Below are positions 16,115 through 23,473 of a stretch of 29,599 nt of DNA, piece by piece. Position 1 is the stretch's first letter, and each line of letters opens with the position of its first letter. Origin of the DNA: DATNIC01 sp035604635. GTDB lineage: Bacteria; Vulcanimicrobiota; Vulcanimicrobiia; Vulcanimicrobiales; Vulcanimicrobiaceae. The DNA lies in the NCBI GenBank assembly GCA_035604635.1, contig DATNIC010000203.1:1-29599 (forward strand), in the 5' to 3' direction. The notes under the pieces are model-generated. The model was not told the origin of the DNA. It saw only the letters and a list, made by a program, of their open reading frames with translations, and searched no databases. The position numbers and the translations under genes are program-made.

Positions 16115-16127
16115 GAGGTCTCACGCG

Positions 16128-17087
16128 ATGCATCAACGTCAGGCTGCGTTTGCGTTCGTTGCGTCGCTGGTGCTGAGCGTTGTCGTTCCGGCACACGGCG
16201 ATGCGCCCGCCCCCGTGTCGATCACCGTGACGTTCGTCCCGGTCGCGGATGCGGTTCCCATGAAGTATGCGATTGGCGAAGGCCTCTTTCAAAAGGCCGG
16301 CCTGGATGTCAAAGTCGATAACGTCGGAAGCGGAGCTCTGGCGACGATCGCCGTCGTTGGGGGTGCGGCGGATATCGGATCGGCCAACACGCTTTCGATC
16401 GTCCTCGCGCGCAGCAAGGGTGTGCCCTTGATGCTCGTCGCTCCGCAGGCGCAATATGACGACCGCAATCCAACGACGCAGTTGCTCGTTTCGGCCGACT
16501 CTCCGATCAAGACGCCGAAGGATCTCGAGGGGCGCACCGTCGCAGTCGCGGGGCTGCACGATCTCTTGGCGCTCGGCGTGAGGGCGTGGATGAGCACCGG
16601 CGGCGCCGATCCGACAAAGGTGCGGTTTATCGAAACCATTCAGTCCACGATGTTGGCCGCGCTCGATGCGAAGCGCGTCGATGCAATCATGGTTTCGGAG
16701 CCCATTTTGACCACCTGCGAAGCGTCGGGACGTACGCGCATGCTCGCCGGTCCGTACGGTTCGATCGCCCAGCGTTTCGTCGTCGACGACTTCTTCGCGA
16801 GCGCGGCGTGGCTCGCCAGTCACCGAGACGCGGCGTTGCGGTTTGCCGACGTCATGCGGCGCGCGACCGCCTACACGAACGCGCACTACGACGAGATGAT
16901 CCCCTTGATCGCCTCTTATACTTCGATCAGCCTCGAGGTGCTTCGCAAGATGCGGCAGATCAAAGGCGCACAAGCGCTGACCCCGGACCAGATTCAGCCG
17001 ATCATCGAGGCCGCGGTTAAGTACGGCGAGATACCAAGCGGGCTCCGGGCGCAAGAAATGATCTTCACGGCGCGGACCCGCTTTTAG
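16128..17087 (+). CDS. ABC-type substrate-binding protein (NMT1/SsuA-like)
   Basis: 319 residues from the ATG at 16128, preceded by GGAGG at a 9-base distance. The frame is open upstream, but that part lacks family character. MHQRQAAFAFVASLVLSVVVPAHG is a Sec signal peptide with cleavage near AHG/DA. The mature protein begins VSITVTFVPVADAVPMKYAIGEGLFQKAGL, the NMT1/SsuA/TauA pattern of periplasmic proteins for sulfonates, nitrate or thiamine precursors. No permease or ATPase genes follow; a SoxC-like gene does, 68 bases later. The ligand may be an organosulfur or sulfur oxyanion, but this is context only. Confidence 0.88.
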   Translation: MHQRQAAFAFVASLVLSVVVPAHGDAPAPVSITVTFVPVADAVPMKYAIGEGLFQKAGLDVKVDNVGSGALATIAVVGGAADIGSANTLSIVLARSKGVPLMLVAPQAQYDDRNPTTQLLVSADSPIKTPKDLEGRTVAVAGLHDLLALGVRAWMSTGGADPTKVRFIETIQSTMLAALDAKRVDAIMVSEPILTTCEASGRTRMLAGPYGSIAQRFVVDDFFASAAWLASHRDAALRFADVMRRATAYTNAHYDEMIPLIASYTSISLEVLRKMRQIKGAQALTPDQIQPIIEAAVKYGEIPSGLRAQEMIFTARTRF

Positions 17088-17155
17088 ACGATTGGGCCGC
17101 CCGGCGGCGAATTGCCGGAAAAAAGCGCCATCTCATTCCCGCGATGGAGGCAGCC

Positions 17156-18433
17156 ATGCCCAAGCAAGCGGCGCCGGAGCACCTCGAATTCGCTGCCGCA
17201 AACGGGCTGCTCGACCGGCGGCTCTTTCTGCGAAGCGGCGCGGGGCTCGCGACCCTCGGCTACGCCTTACGCGAACCGGCGAACGCCGCGCCGCTGCCGC
17301 TCGAGCCGTGGATGACGGCGCCGAACGGGCCCGTCCTGCCCTACGACCGGCCTTCGCGCTTCGAATCGAAGGTCGTACGCGGAGGCGGCGGCTCGCGCAC
17401 CGGCTTCTCCGGCGTAACCAATATCAAGACGCCGCTGCATCTCTTGACCGGGACGATCACGCCCGCAGGGTTGCATCACGCGCGCCTGCACAGCGGCGTC
17501 CCCGATATCGACCCCGACAAACACGAGTTGCTCATTCATGGGCTCGTGAAGCGCCCGCTCATCTTCACCGTCGAGGCGCTTTCACGCTATCCGCTGGAGT
17601 CGCACATTTACTTTCACGAGTGCGGCGGAAACAGCGAGATCATGTACGACGAGAAGCCGTCGCAGGCCGGCGTCATGGGCGTTCACGGACAGATTTCCTG
17701 TTCCGAGTGGACGGGCGTGAGGCTCGCGATGCTCATGGAAGAAGCCGGCGTTGACCCGAAGGCCAAGTGGATTCTCGCCGAGGGGGCAGATGCGTCCGCG
17801 ATGACGCGCAGCGTCCCGATGGAGAAGGTGATGAAGGATGCGCTGATCGCGCTCTATCAGAACGGCGAGCGCGTCATGCCTTCCAACGGCTACCCGATGC
17901 GCCTTTTGCTGCCGGGTTTCGAAGGCAACATGCAAGTGAAGTGGCTGCGACGCGTCAAAGCGCTCGCGGGTCCGACCGAAAGCCGGGACGAGACCTCGAA
18001 ATACACGATGACGCATCCCGATGGAAAATCGACGCAGTTCAACCTCTACATCGAGGCCAAGTCGGTCATCACGCAACCCGCTCCGGAGCTGAAGATGCGC
18101 GGCCCGGGCTTCTATGAAATCTCGGGTCTAGCATGGTCGGGTTACGGCAAGATCGTCAAGGTCGAGGTTTCGGCCGACGGCGGAAAGAGTTGGGCGCCGG
18201 CTCGACTGGAAGGCCCGGGTTCGATGCTCGCGATGACGCGTTTCCGGATCCCGTGGCAATGGGACGGCGGCCCCGCGGTTCTACAGAGCCGCGCGACGGA
18301 CAACACGGGTTACGTCCAGCCGACGCGGGCCGCTCTCATCGCCAAGCGCGGGCCGTGGGCGAACTATCATGCCAACATGATCACGAGCTGGAGCATCGCA
18401 TCGAACGGCGACGTGACGCACGTCTATGCGTAG
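17156..18433 (+). CDS. soxC: SoxC/sulfite-oxidase family molybdopterin dehydrogenase subunit
   Basis: 425 residues. The ATG at 17156 is preferred to 17144 because GGAGG (17146-17150) lies 5 bases before it. A Tat signal reads RRLFLRSG at residues 21-28, fitting export of a folded molybdoprotein. FHECGGNSE holds Cys156, the expected molybdenum ligand of the sulfite oxidase fold; the C-terminal part (VKVEVSADGGKSW) is the Mo-co dimerisation domain. Family members oxidise sulfite (SorA) or the sulfane sulfur bound to SoxYZ (SoxC). The next gene encodes a cytochrome c and overlaps by 8 bases, giving a SoxCD/SorAB-like pair. SoxXYZAB genes are not in this window. Confidence 0.9.
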   Translation: MPKQAAPEHLEFAAANGLLDRRLFLRSGAGLATLGYALREPANAAPLPLEPWMTAPNGPVLPYDRPSRFESKVVRGGGGSRTGFSGVTNIKTPLHLLTGTITPAGLHHARLHSGVPDIDPDKHELLIHGLVKRPLIFTVEALSRYPLESHIYFHECGGNSEIMYDEKPSQAGVMGVHGQISCSEWTGVRLAMLMEEAGVDPKAKWILAEGADASAMTRSVPMEKVMKDALIALYQNGERVMPSNGYPMRLLLPGFEGNMQVKWLRRVKALAGPTESRDETSKYTMTHPDGKSTQFNLYIEAKSVITQPAPELKMRGPGFYEISGLAWSGYGKIVKVEVSADGGKSWAPARLEGPGSMLAMTRFRIPWQWDGGPAVLQSRATDNTGYVQPTRAALIAKRGPWANYHANMITSWSIASNGDVTHVYA

Positions 18434-18956
18434 TCAATTCGTCGCGGTCGCTTTGATGCTCGCCGTGACGGCGAGCGTCGCGCTTGCCGACCAGGCCCCC
18501 ACCTTCGGGCGCGTCGCGGCGCCGGATGAGATCTCGTCCTGGGACATCGACGTGAGCCCGGACGGAACCGGACTCCCGCCGGGGAGCGCCACTGCCAGAA
18601 CCGGCGAAGCCGTCTACGCCCAAAAGTGCGTCGCCTGCCACGGCGTGAAGGGCGTCGGGGGCCCTGCGGGCGATCTTGCGGGCGGACAAGGGACGCTCGG
18701 AGTCCCCGGCAAGCGTCCCGTCAAGACCGTCGGGAGTTTTTGGCCCTACGCCACGTCGTTCTTCGCGTATGTTCGCCGCGCGATGCCCTACGACAAACCC
18801 AAATCGCTCACGAACGACGAGCTCTACGCCGTCACCGCGTACGTCCTCCAGCTCAACGGCCTGATCGGCGCGGACGAGGTGATGAACGCGCTAACCTTGC
18901 CCAAGGTTCGCATGCCGAATCGCGATGGCTTCAGGCCTTGGGTTCGGGGTGACTAG
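18426..18956 (+). CDS. soxD: Periplasmic cytochrome c, SoxD/SorB-like electron acceptor
   Basis: 176 residues. A Sec signal MRSQFVAVALMLAVTASVALA precedes DQAPTFG. One haem-binding motif, CVACH (residues 68-72), is followed by GPAGDL and, near the end, RRAMPYDKPKSL, whose Met is a plausible axial ligand. ELYAVTAYVLQLNGL is the conserved C-terminal helix of class I c-type cytochromes seen in SoxD. It starts within the soxC stop region, so the two are co-translated. It should take electrons from the molybdenum subunit. It is shorter than the dihaem SoxD and has only one haem site. Confidence 0.88.
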   Translation: MRSQFVAVALMLAVTASVALADQAPTFGRVAAPDEISSWDIDVSPDGTGLPPGSATARTGEAVYAQKCVACHGVKGVGGPAGDLAGGQGTLGVPGKRPVKTVGSFWPYATSFFAYVRRAMPYDKPKSLTNDELYAVTAYVLQLNGLIGADEVMNALTLPKVRMPNRDGFRPWVRGD

Positions 18957-18974
18957 CCCTCTACGGAACCAGGC

Positions 18975-19004
18975 TTGACGGTCGTGGGATAATACCGGCT
19001 AGAC
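18975..19004 (+). promoter_or_regulatory. Possible promoter of the 6S RNA
   Basis: TTGACG (18975-18980) matches a -35 box well and lies about 30 bases before the inferred 5' end of the RNA. At normal spacing the -10 candidate is only TAGACG-like (18999-19004), so the call is weak. GATAAT (18988-18993) is too close to the -35 to serve with it. Confidence 0.3.
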
Positions 19005-19006
19005 GG

Positions 19007-19181
19007 CAACTGCGCTGTTCGCGGACTTACCTTGGTGTTGGGCCAACACGTAAACCTAGGGAGCACAAGCTCCGGATACGATAGGTGAGGGCTCTCGAAA
19101 GACCGTCCCCCTAGCGCCCGGGCCGCACCCACCTGCGAGAAAGCAGGTTCAAACCGGGTATGCAGACGGCACGTGCGGTTG
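19007..19181 (+). ncRNA. ssrS: 6S RNA
   Basis: About 175 nt, near the usual 180 nt, in an otherwise unexplained intergenic stretch. CAACTGCGC (19007-19015) pairs with GTGCGGTTG (19173-19181) as the closing stem, and TGTT (19016-19019) with GGCA (19168-19171). The following TGTTCGC and the distal GCAGACGGCA mirror the paired GAUGUUCGC and GCGGCGGCAUC segments of E. coli 6S RNA. A hairpin CCTGC...GCAGG (19132-19147) stands where the 3' strand of the central bubble carries one. GGAGC/GCTCC around ACAA lies in the terminal arm. 6S RNA binds sigma-70 RNA polymerase as an open-promoter mimic. Identification is by manual comparison, with ends uncertain by a few bases. Confidence 0.78.
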
Positions 19182-19868
19182 ACGTCCACTAAAGAGCTCC
19201 CGGCGCGCTCGTTCGAGCAACGCCGGTAGCTCGCCGTCGGGGTCGTCGCCGCCGTACTCCAAGCAGACGAAGCCCCGGTGCGCGCCAAGTGCCGCCATGT
19301 CACGCGCGTATGCGATGACGAAACGCCCTTCGAGCAATCGGCGCTCCTCGGTCCCGATGAAAGAGCTGTCCAGCGCAAAACGCAGCCACGCGCTGTCGAC
19401 GTCCTTTGCGAAACGCTTGAGCTCGATCGCGTTCGATCCGATCGTCCCCGGCGCGTTGCGGATCGCCAGCGGTACATTCGCAGCCTTCGCGGCGCGCGCC
19501 GCAAGTTTGCCTGCGCGCACGGTCTCGTTGTATCCGGCTGCCGGGATCTCGCTTTGCGGCGGAAGCGGCGCGACGATCAGCGGCGCACCCAGAGCGGCAG
19601 CGGTTGTGACGAGCGTCGCCCGCGCCTCGTCGTCGGCTTCGGTGAAGAAACCGCGCGCCTCGAGCGCCGCGACGGTCAGGCCGCCGTCGACCGCCATCTT
19701 CTTGAGTTGCGCGAGATAGTCTCGGTCGCGCCGCGGAAAGTGCGCGAGGTCGAATGTGACCCCGTCGACGTCGAGCGTGTTTGCGCAGCGCTCGAGCCAT
19801 TCGAGCTGGGTGAGGTCGCCGCTTTCCAGGCTGCGATCGAAAGCGGCGCTCGAAATGGCGAGCTTCAT
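19149..19868 (-). CDS. Sugar phosphate isomerase/epimerase-like TIM-barrel protein
   Basis: 239 residues. MKLAISSAAFDRSLESGDL opens the xylose-isomerase-like (AP endonuclease family 2) barrel; VDGVTFDLAHFP, TVAALEARGFF, PLIVAPLPPQ, ALDSSFIG and FVCLEYGGDD mark successive strands with acidic residues that could bind a metal. Slightly short for the family (often about 270). The substrate is unknown. It stands alone on the minus strand, divergent from rpiB, with a 74-base gap. Its last dozen or so codons overlap the 3' part of the 6S RNA antisense, so the annotated C-terminus deserves caution although the frame is open to the TGA. Confidence 0.75.
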   Translation of the reverse strand: MKLAISSAAFDRSLESGDLTQLEWLERCANTLDVDGVTFDLAHFPRRDRDYLAQLKKMAVDGGLTVAALEARGFFTEADDEARATLVTTAAALGAPLIVAPLPPQSEIPAAGYNETVRAGKLAARAAKAANVPLAIRNAPGTIGSNAIELKRFAKDVDSAWLRFALDSSFIGTEERRLLEGRFVIAYARDMAALGAHRGFVCLEYGGDDPDGELPALLERARRELFSGRQPHVPSAYPV

Positions 19869-19942
19869 GCCGCGGACGTTCTACGGGTTTTGTAACATAT
19901 CCAGCGAAGAGCCCCGTCCCACCGCACGCGAGAGGAGCGAAC

Positions 19943-20458
19943 GTGAAGATTGCCATGGGGGCGGACCACGCCGGCTGGCGCTATAAGGACGCCATCGCGG
20001 ACCAATTGCGCAAGACCGGACACGACGTCCTCGATTTCGGGACGCACAGCGACGTCGCGGTCGACTATCCCGAATACGGCTATGCGGTCGGTCTGGCGGT
20101 GGCGAACGGGCGAGCCGAGCGGGGGATCGTCGTGTGCGGTTCGAGCATCGGGATCTCCGTCGCAGCGAATAAAGTTCCCGGCATCCGCTGCGCGCTCGTC
20201 TCGGAACCATACGGTTGCGAGCTCTCGCGCCGGCACAACGACGCGAACGTCATCGCGCTTTCCGAACGCTTGATGGGCTGGGAGATGGTGGAGCGCCTAG
20301 TGGAAATCTTCCTCACGACGCCGTTCGAGGGCGGGCGCCACGCGCACCGGGTCGCCGAGCTCGAGTTCACGCCCGCCGAGAAAGCGAAAGCCGAGAGAGC
20401 GCTCGCAGCCGGAGCGGTGACGGGCGCCGAAACGCCGGCGGAGTTGCTTGGGCGATGA
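19943..20458 (+). CDS. rpiB: Ribose-5-phosphate isomerase B
   Basis: 171 residues from a GTG at 19943, with GAGGAG about 7 bases upstream. MKIAMGADHAGWRYKD contains the conserved DHAG; VVCGSSIGISVAANK holds catalytic Cys65 and the anion-hole loop; RRHNDANVIALSER is also diagnostic. It interconverts ribose 5-phosphate and ribulose 5-phosphate in the pentose phosphate pathway. The C-terminus extends about 20 residues beyond typical RpiB. It opens a plus-strand operon and overlaps the next gene by 4 bases (ATGA). Confidence 0.95.
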   Translation: MKIAMGADHAGWRYKDAIADQLRKTGHDVLDFGTHSDVAVDYPEYGYAVGLAVANGRAERGIVVCGSSIGISVAANKVPGIRCALVSEPYGCELSRRHNDANVIALSERLMGWEMVERLVEIFLTTPFEGGRHAHRVAELEFTPAEKAKAERALAAGAVTGAETPAELLGR

Positions 20459-20781
20459 GTTTCAAGTTGCCGCATGACCTAGGCGGCGAGCCGGCTGGTC
20501 CGGTCGACACGAGCGAGCACGCAAACGCGTTTTGGGAGCAGCGCGTCGACGCGATTCGGGAATTGACGCGCAAAATAGAGCTCAACGGCGAGCCGCTGAT
20601 CCGCGTCGACGAGATGCGTCGAGAGATCGAAGGACTCGGTGCGAAAGCTTATGAGGAGCTCGGCTACTACGAAAAGTGGGTCCGGGCAATGACCTCGCTC
20701 TTGCTCGAAAAGGGCGTCATCAGCACGGAGGAGCTCGGCAAGAAATTGGCCGAGGTCGAAGCCCGCGAGGCCGGAACGTGA
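20455..20781 (+). CDS. Nitrile hydratase beta-subunit N-terminal-half protein (split subunit; ScnB-like)
   Basis: 108 residues from the ATG overlapping the rpiB TGA. HDLGGEPAGPVD near the start is like the MxGxxDLGG opening of nitrile hydratase beta subunits; AFWEQRVDAI and YEELGYYEKWVRAMTSLLLEKGVIS are the helices that wrap the alpha subunit. The protein ends where a full beta subunit would continue into its SH3-like barrel, which is the next gene. This split is known for thiocyanate hydrolase (ScnB/ScnA/ScnC) and toyocamycin nitrile hydratase (ToyJKL). A NHase activator protein is an alternative for this fragment, less likely given the separate barrel gene. Coupled by GTGA to the next gene. 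Confidence 0.85.
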   Translation: MSFKLPHDLGGEPAGPVDTSEHANAFWEQRVDAIRELTRKIELNGEPLIRVDEMRREIEGLGAKAYEELGYYEKWVRAMTSLLLEKGVISTEELGKKLAEVEAREAGT

Positions 20782-21050
20782 GCTTCGCGGCGGGTGAGCG
20801 CGTCCGCGTGCGCGCGATGTTTCCGCTCGGACACGTCCGCACGCCGTTCTACGCTCGCGGAAAATCCGGCATCGTCGAGCGCGTCGTCGGCCGATTCGAC
20901 AATCCCGAGCAGCTCGCGTACGGCCGGTCCGGAGACAAGAAGACCCTGTATCGCGTCCGCTTCGAACAGAGCGATATTTTTCCGGAGACGCCGTCTGCGC
21001 ACGACACGATCGACATCGAAATCTTCGAGCACTGGTTGGAGAAGGCATGA
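20778..21050 (+). CDS. Nitrile hydratase beta-subunit C-terminal-half protein (SH3-like barrel; ScnA-like)
   Basis: 90 residues from the GTG at 20778 overlapping the previous TGA. FAAGERVRVRAMFPLGHVRTPFYARGKSGIVE is the hallmark opening of the NHase beta C-terminal barrel, and KKTLYRVRFEQSDIF plus IDIEIFEHWLEKA its end. In intact NHase beta these residues form the wall of the substrate channel against the cobalt or iron site. As a separate chain it corresponds to the alpha chain of thiocyanate hydrolase. It overlaps the metal-subunit gene by 4 bases (ATGA), consistent with 1:1:1 assembly. Confidence 0.87.
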   Translation: MSFAAGERVRVRAMFPLGHVRTPFYARGKSGIVERVVGRFDNPEQLAYGRSGDKKTLYRVRFEQSDIFPETPSAHDTIDIEIFEHWLEKA

Positions 21051-21679
21051 GCGCAACGCACGACCATCCCCACGCGGATCCACACGCTCACCATCCCGAA
21101 CATCACGTGCCTTCGACCTATTATGAAAAGCTGACGACCGCATTGATGGAGCTACTGGTTGAGAAGAAGCTTTTCAAGGCGGAGGATGTCCAGGGCGCGA
21201 TCGAGCGGATGGAGGAGCGGCGGCCGGAACGCGGAGCGCGCATGGTCGCTAAAGCGTGGGTCGATCCGGCGTTCAAGCAACGGATGCTCGAAGACGGCAG
21301 CGCTGCGATGCGCGAGCTCGGCATGGAGCCCGGCGACATGCTGCTCACCGTCATGGAAAATACTCCCCAAGTGCACAACGTCATCGTCTGCACCCTGTGC
21401 TCGTGCTATCCACGCATGTTGATGGGACCGCCGCCCGCCTGGTACAAGAGCCGTCCATATCGCGCGCGCGTCGTGCGCGAGCCCCGCGCGGTCTTGGCGG
21501 AATTCGGCTTGCAGCTCCCCGAGGGCGTGACGATCCGCGTTCATGACAGTTCGGCCGACCTGCGCTACCTCGTGTTGCCGATGCGGCCGACGGGGACCGA
21601 GCGTTGGAGCGAAGAGCGGCTCGCGGCGCTCGTCACGCGCGATTCGATGGTCGGCGTCGCCGTCGCGCGTATGCCGTAA
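21047..21679 (+). CDS. Nitrile hydratase alpha / thiocyanate hydrolase gamma subunit, cobalt type
   Basis: 210 residues. A His-rich N-terminus (about ten His in the first 20 residues) may gather metal ions. YYEKLTTALMELLVEKKLF, VAKAWVDPAFKQRMLEDG and the metal-binding claw VCTLCSC (C115, C118, C120) follow; Thr between the first cysteines marks the cobalt type. The cysteines are normally oxidised to sulfinate and sulfenate. MGPPPAWYKSRPYRARVVREPR and the C-terminal LRYLVLPMRP are conserved. The enzyme hydrates nitriles to amides, or hydrolyses thiocyanate to carbonyl sulfide and ammonia; the three-gene form permits either. The stop overlaps the next ATG (TAATG). Confidence 0.93.
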   Translation: MSATHDHPHADPHAHHPEHHVPSTYYEKLTTALMELLVEKKLFKAEDVQGAIERMEERRPERGARMVAKAWVDPAFKQRMLEDGSAAMRELGMEPGDMLLTVMENTPQVHNVIVCTLCSCYPRMLMGPPPAWYKSRPYRARVVREPRAVLAEFGLQLPEGVTIRVHDSSADLRYLVLPMRPTGTERWSEERLAALVTRDSMVGVAVARMP

Positions 21680-22188
21680 TGCATGCCGAGGCCGCCGAAC
21701 TGATCGCGCGGCTCGGCCTGCGCCGGCATCCGGAGGGCGGCTGGTTTCGTGAAGTGCATCGCTCACGCGCGACGGTTCAATTCGACAATCGTTACCGAAT
21801 CGTCCAACGGAGCGCCTTGACCTCGATCTACTACTTGCTCGAGGGCGACGATTTTTCGGCGCTGCATCGGCTGCGCTCGGACGAAGTGTGGTACTTTCAC
21901 GCGGGAGCGGTCCTCGCAATCTACGCGATCGACGCGGCCGCGGCGTTGACGGTTCACCGTCTCGGCGACGCGAGTAAGAGTCCGGGGACGACCTTTTCGA
22001 TCGCGATTCCCGCCGGCACGTGGTTCGGTGCGCGCTTGGAAGAGCGCGATGCTTGGGCCCTCGCCGGTTGTGCGGTCGCACCGGGCTTCGAGTTTGAGGA
22101 TTTCGAGCTGGCCGGGCGCGGGGTGCTGACCGCTGCCTTCCCGCAACATGGCCCGGTCATCGCCGCTTTGACGCGCGGTTCTACCTAA
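21679..22188 (+). CDS. Cupin_5 (DUF985) family protein
   Basis: 169 residues from the ATG at 21679, which overlaps the TAA of the hydratase subunit gene by one base. LRRHPEGGWFREVHRS, TSIYYLLEGDDFSALHRLRSDEVWYFHAG and WFGARLEE...WALAGCAVAPGFEFEDFELA follow the DUF985 cupin pattern of a compact beta barrel with His and Glu residues in the pocket. Biochemical role is unknown for the family. The coupling to the metal subunit suggests a link to hydratase assembly or its substrate, but this is inference. A 33-base gap separates it from glyA. Confidence 0.88.
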   Translation: MHAEAAELIARLGLRRHPEGGWFREVHRSRATVQFDNRYRIVQRSALTSIYYLLEGDDFSALHRLRSDEVWYFHAGAVLAIYAIDAAAALTVHRLGDASKSPGTTFSIAIPAGTWFGARLEERDAWALAGCAVAPGFEFEDFELAGRGVLTAAFPQHGPVIAALTRGST

Positions 22189-22221
22189 GACTCCACCAGC
22201 CGCCCGGCGAACCAGCGCAGC

Positions 22222-23469
22222 ATGAACGTCCTCGAAGAATCGATCCTCGCTACCCAGGACCCGGAGCTCTACGCCGCGGTCCTCGGCGAAGAGCGGCGCC
22301 AGCGCGAAAACCTCGAGCTCATCGCAAGCGAAAACTACGCGAGCAGGGCCGTCCGCGAAGCGATGGCTTGCGCCATGACCAACAAGTACGCGGAGGGCTA
22401 TCCGGGCAAACGCTACTACGGCGGCTGCGAGTGGGTCGACGTCGCGGAAGCGCTGGCGATCGACCGCCTGAAACTGCTCTTCGGGTGCGCGCATGCCAAC
22501 GTGCAGCCGCACGCGGGCGCGCCTGCCAACATGGCCGTTTTCATGGCGGTGCTGCAGCCCGGCGATCCTGTCCTGGGGATGTCGCTCGCGCACGGCGGTC
22601 ACCTGACGCACGGCACGAAGGTTAGTTTCAGCGGGAAGCTCTACAACGCGTACGCCTACGGCGTTCGCAAAGATACCGAGCTGATCGATTTCGACGAAGT
22701 GCGCAAGCTCGCGCGCGAACACAAACCCAAGCTGATCATCGCGGGCGCAAGCGCCTACCCGCGCACGATGGAGTACGCGCCGTTCCGCGAGATCGCCGAC
22801 GAAATCGGCGCGGTCTTCATGGTCGACTTCGCGCACATCGCCGGTCTCGTCGCGGTCGGCTTACATCCCTCGCCGATCCCGTTCGCCGATTTCGTCACCT
22901 CGACGACGCACAAGACCCTGCGAGGTCCGCGCGGCGGCTTCGTCATGTCCACTGAGAAGCATGCGCAAGCCCTCGACAAGAGCGTCTTCCCCGGGATTCA
23001 AGGCGGGCCGTTCATGCACGTGATCGCCGCGAAAGCCGTCGCGTTCGGCGAAGCGCTGCGGCCCGACTTCAAGGTCTATCAAAAGCAAGTCGTCGATAAT
23101 GCGAAAGCGCTGGGCGAAGAGCTGCAGCGCGGCGGCGTTCGTCTCGTCGGCGGCGGGACCGACACGCACCTCCTGCTCGTCGACTTGACGCCGAAAAACC
23201 TTACCGGTAAAGCGGTCGAAGCATACCTCGACGAGATCCGCATCACGGTGAACAAAAACGCGATCCCGTTCGATCCGCAGAAGCCCGGCATCGCGAGCGG
23301 GATCCGGATCGGGACGCCCGCGGTCACTTCGCGCGGCTTCGGCATCGACGAGGTCCGCGAGGTCGGCAAGATCATCGTTGAGGCTCTGGGCGACGTCCAA
23401 ACGCGCGAAAAGCAGGAAAAGCTTCGCGCGCGCGTCGGCGAGCTGGCGTCCCGCTTCGACGTTCCGTAG
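22222..23469 (+). CDS. glyA: Serine hydroxymethyltransferase
   Basis: 415 residues, near the 417 of E. coli. ENLELIASENYAS, NKYAEGYPGKRYYGGCEWVD and VNVQPHAG-like ANVQPHAGAPAN are the family hallmarks; the pyridoxal phosphate lysine is K231 in TTHKTLRGPRGGF. It interconverts serine and glycine while loading one-carbon units on tetrahydrofolate, feeding purine, thymidylate and methionine synthesis. The next genes are upp and a dCMP deaminase, so the block joins one-carbon and pyrimidine metabolism. Confidence 0.98.
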   Translation: MNVLEESILATQDPELYAAVLGEERRQRENLELIASENYASRAVREAMACAMTNKYAEGYPGKRYYGGCEWVDVAEALAIDRLKLLFGCAHANVQPHAGAPANMAVFMAVLQPGDPVLGMSLAHGGHLTHGTKVSFSGKLYNAYAYGVRKDTELIDFDEVRKLAREHKPKLIIAGASAYPRTMEYAPFREIADEIGAVFMVDFAHIAGLVAVGLHPSPIPFADFVTSTTHKTLRGPRGGFVMSTEKHAQALDKSVFPGIQGGPFMHVIAAKAVAFGEALRPDFKVYQKQVVDNAKALGEELQRGGVRLVGGGTDTHLLLVDLTPKNLTGKAVEAYLDEIRITVNKNAIPFDPQKPGIASGIRIGTPAVTSRGFGIDEVREVGKIIVEALGDVQTREKQEKLRARVGELASRFDVP

Positions 23470-23473
23470 AGGC

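Noticed and set aside
16023..17054. Minus-strand open frame continuing upstream of dgcA across the binding-protein gene
   Set aside because: Similarity to the enolase family begins only near 16022, and the upstream part is the shadow of the plus-strand gene at 16128.
18988..18993. GATAAT as the -10 box of the 6S RNA promoter
   Set aside because: It is only 7 bases from the good -35 box TTGACG, and no other -35 sits at the right distance.
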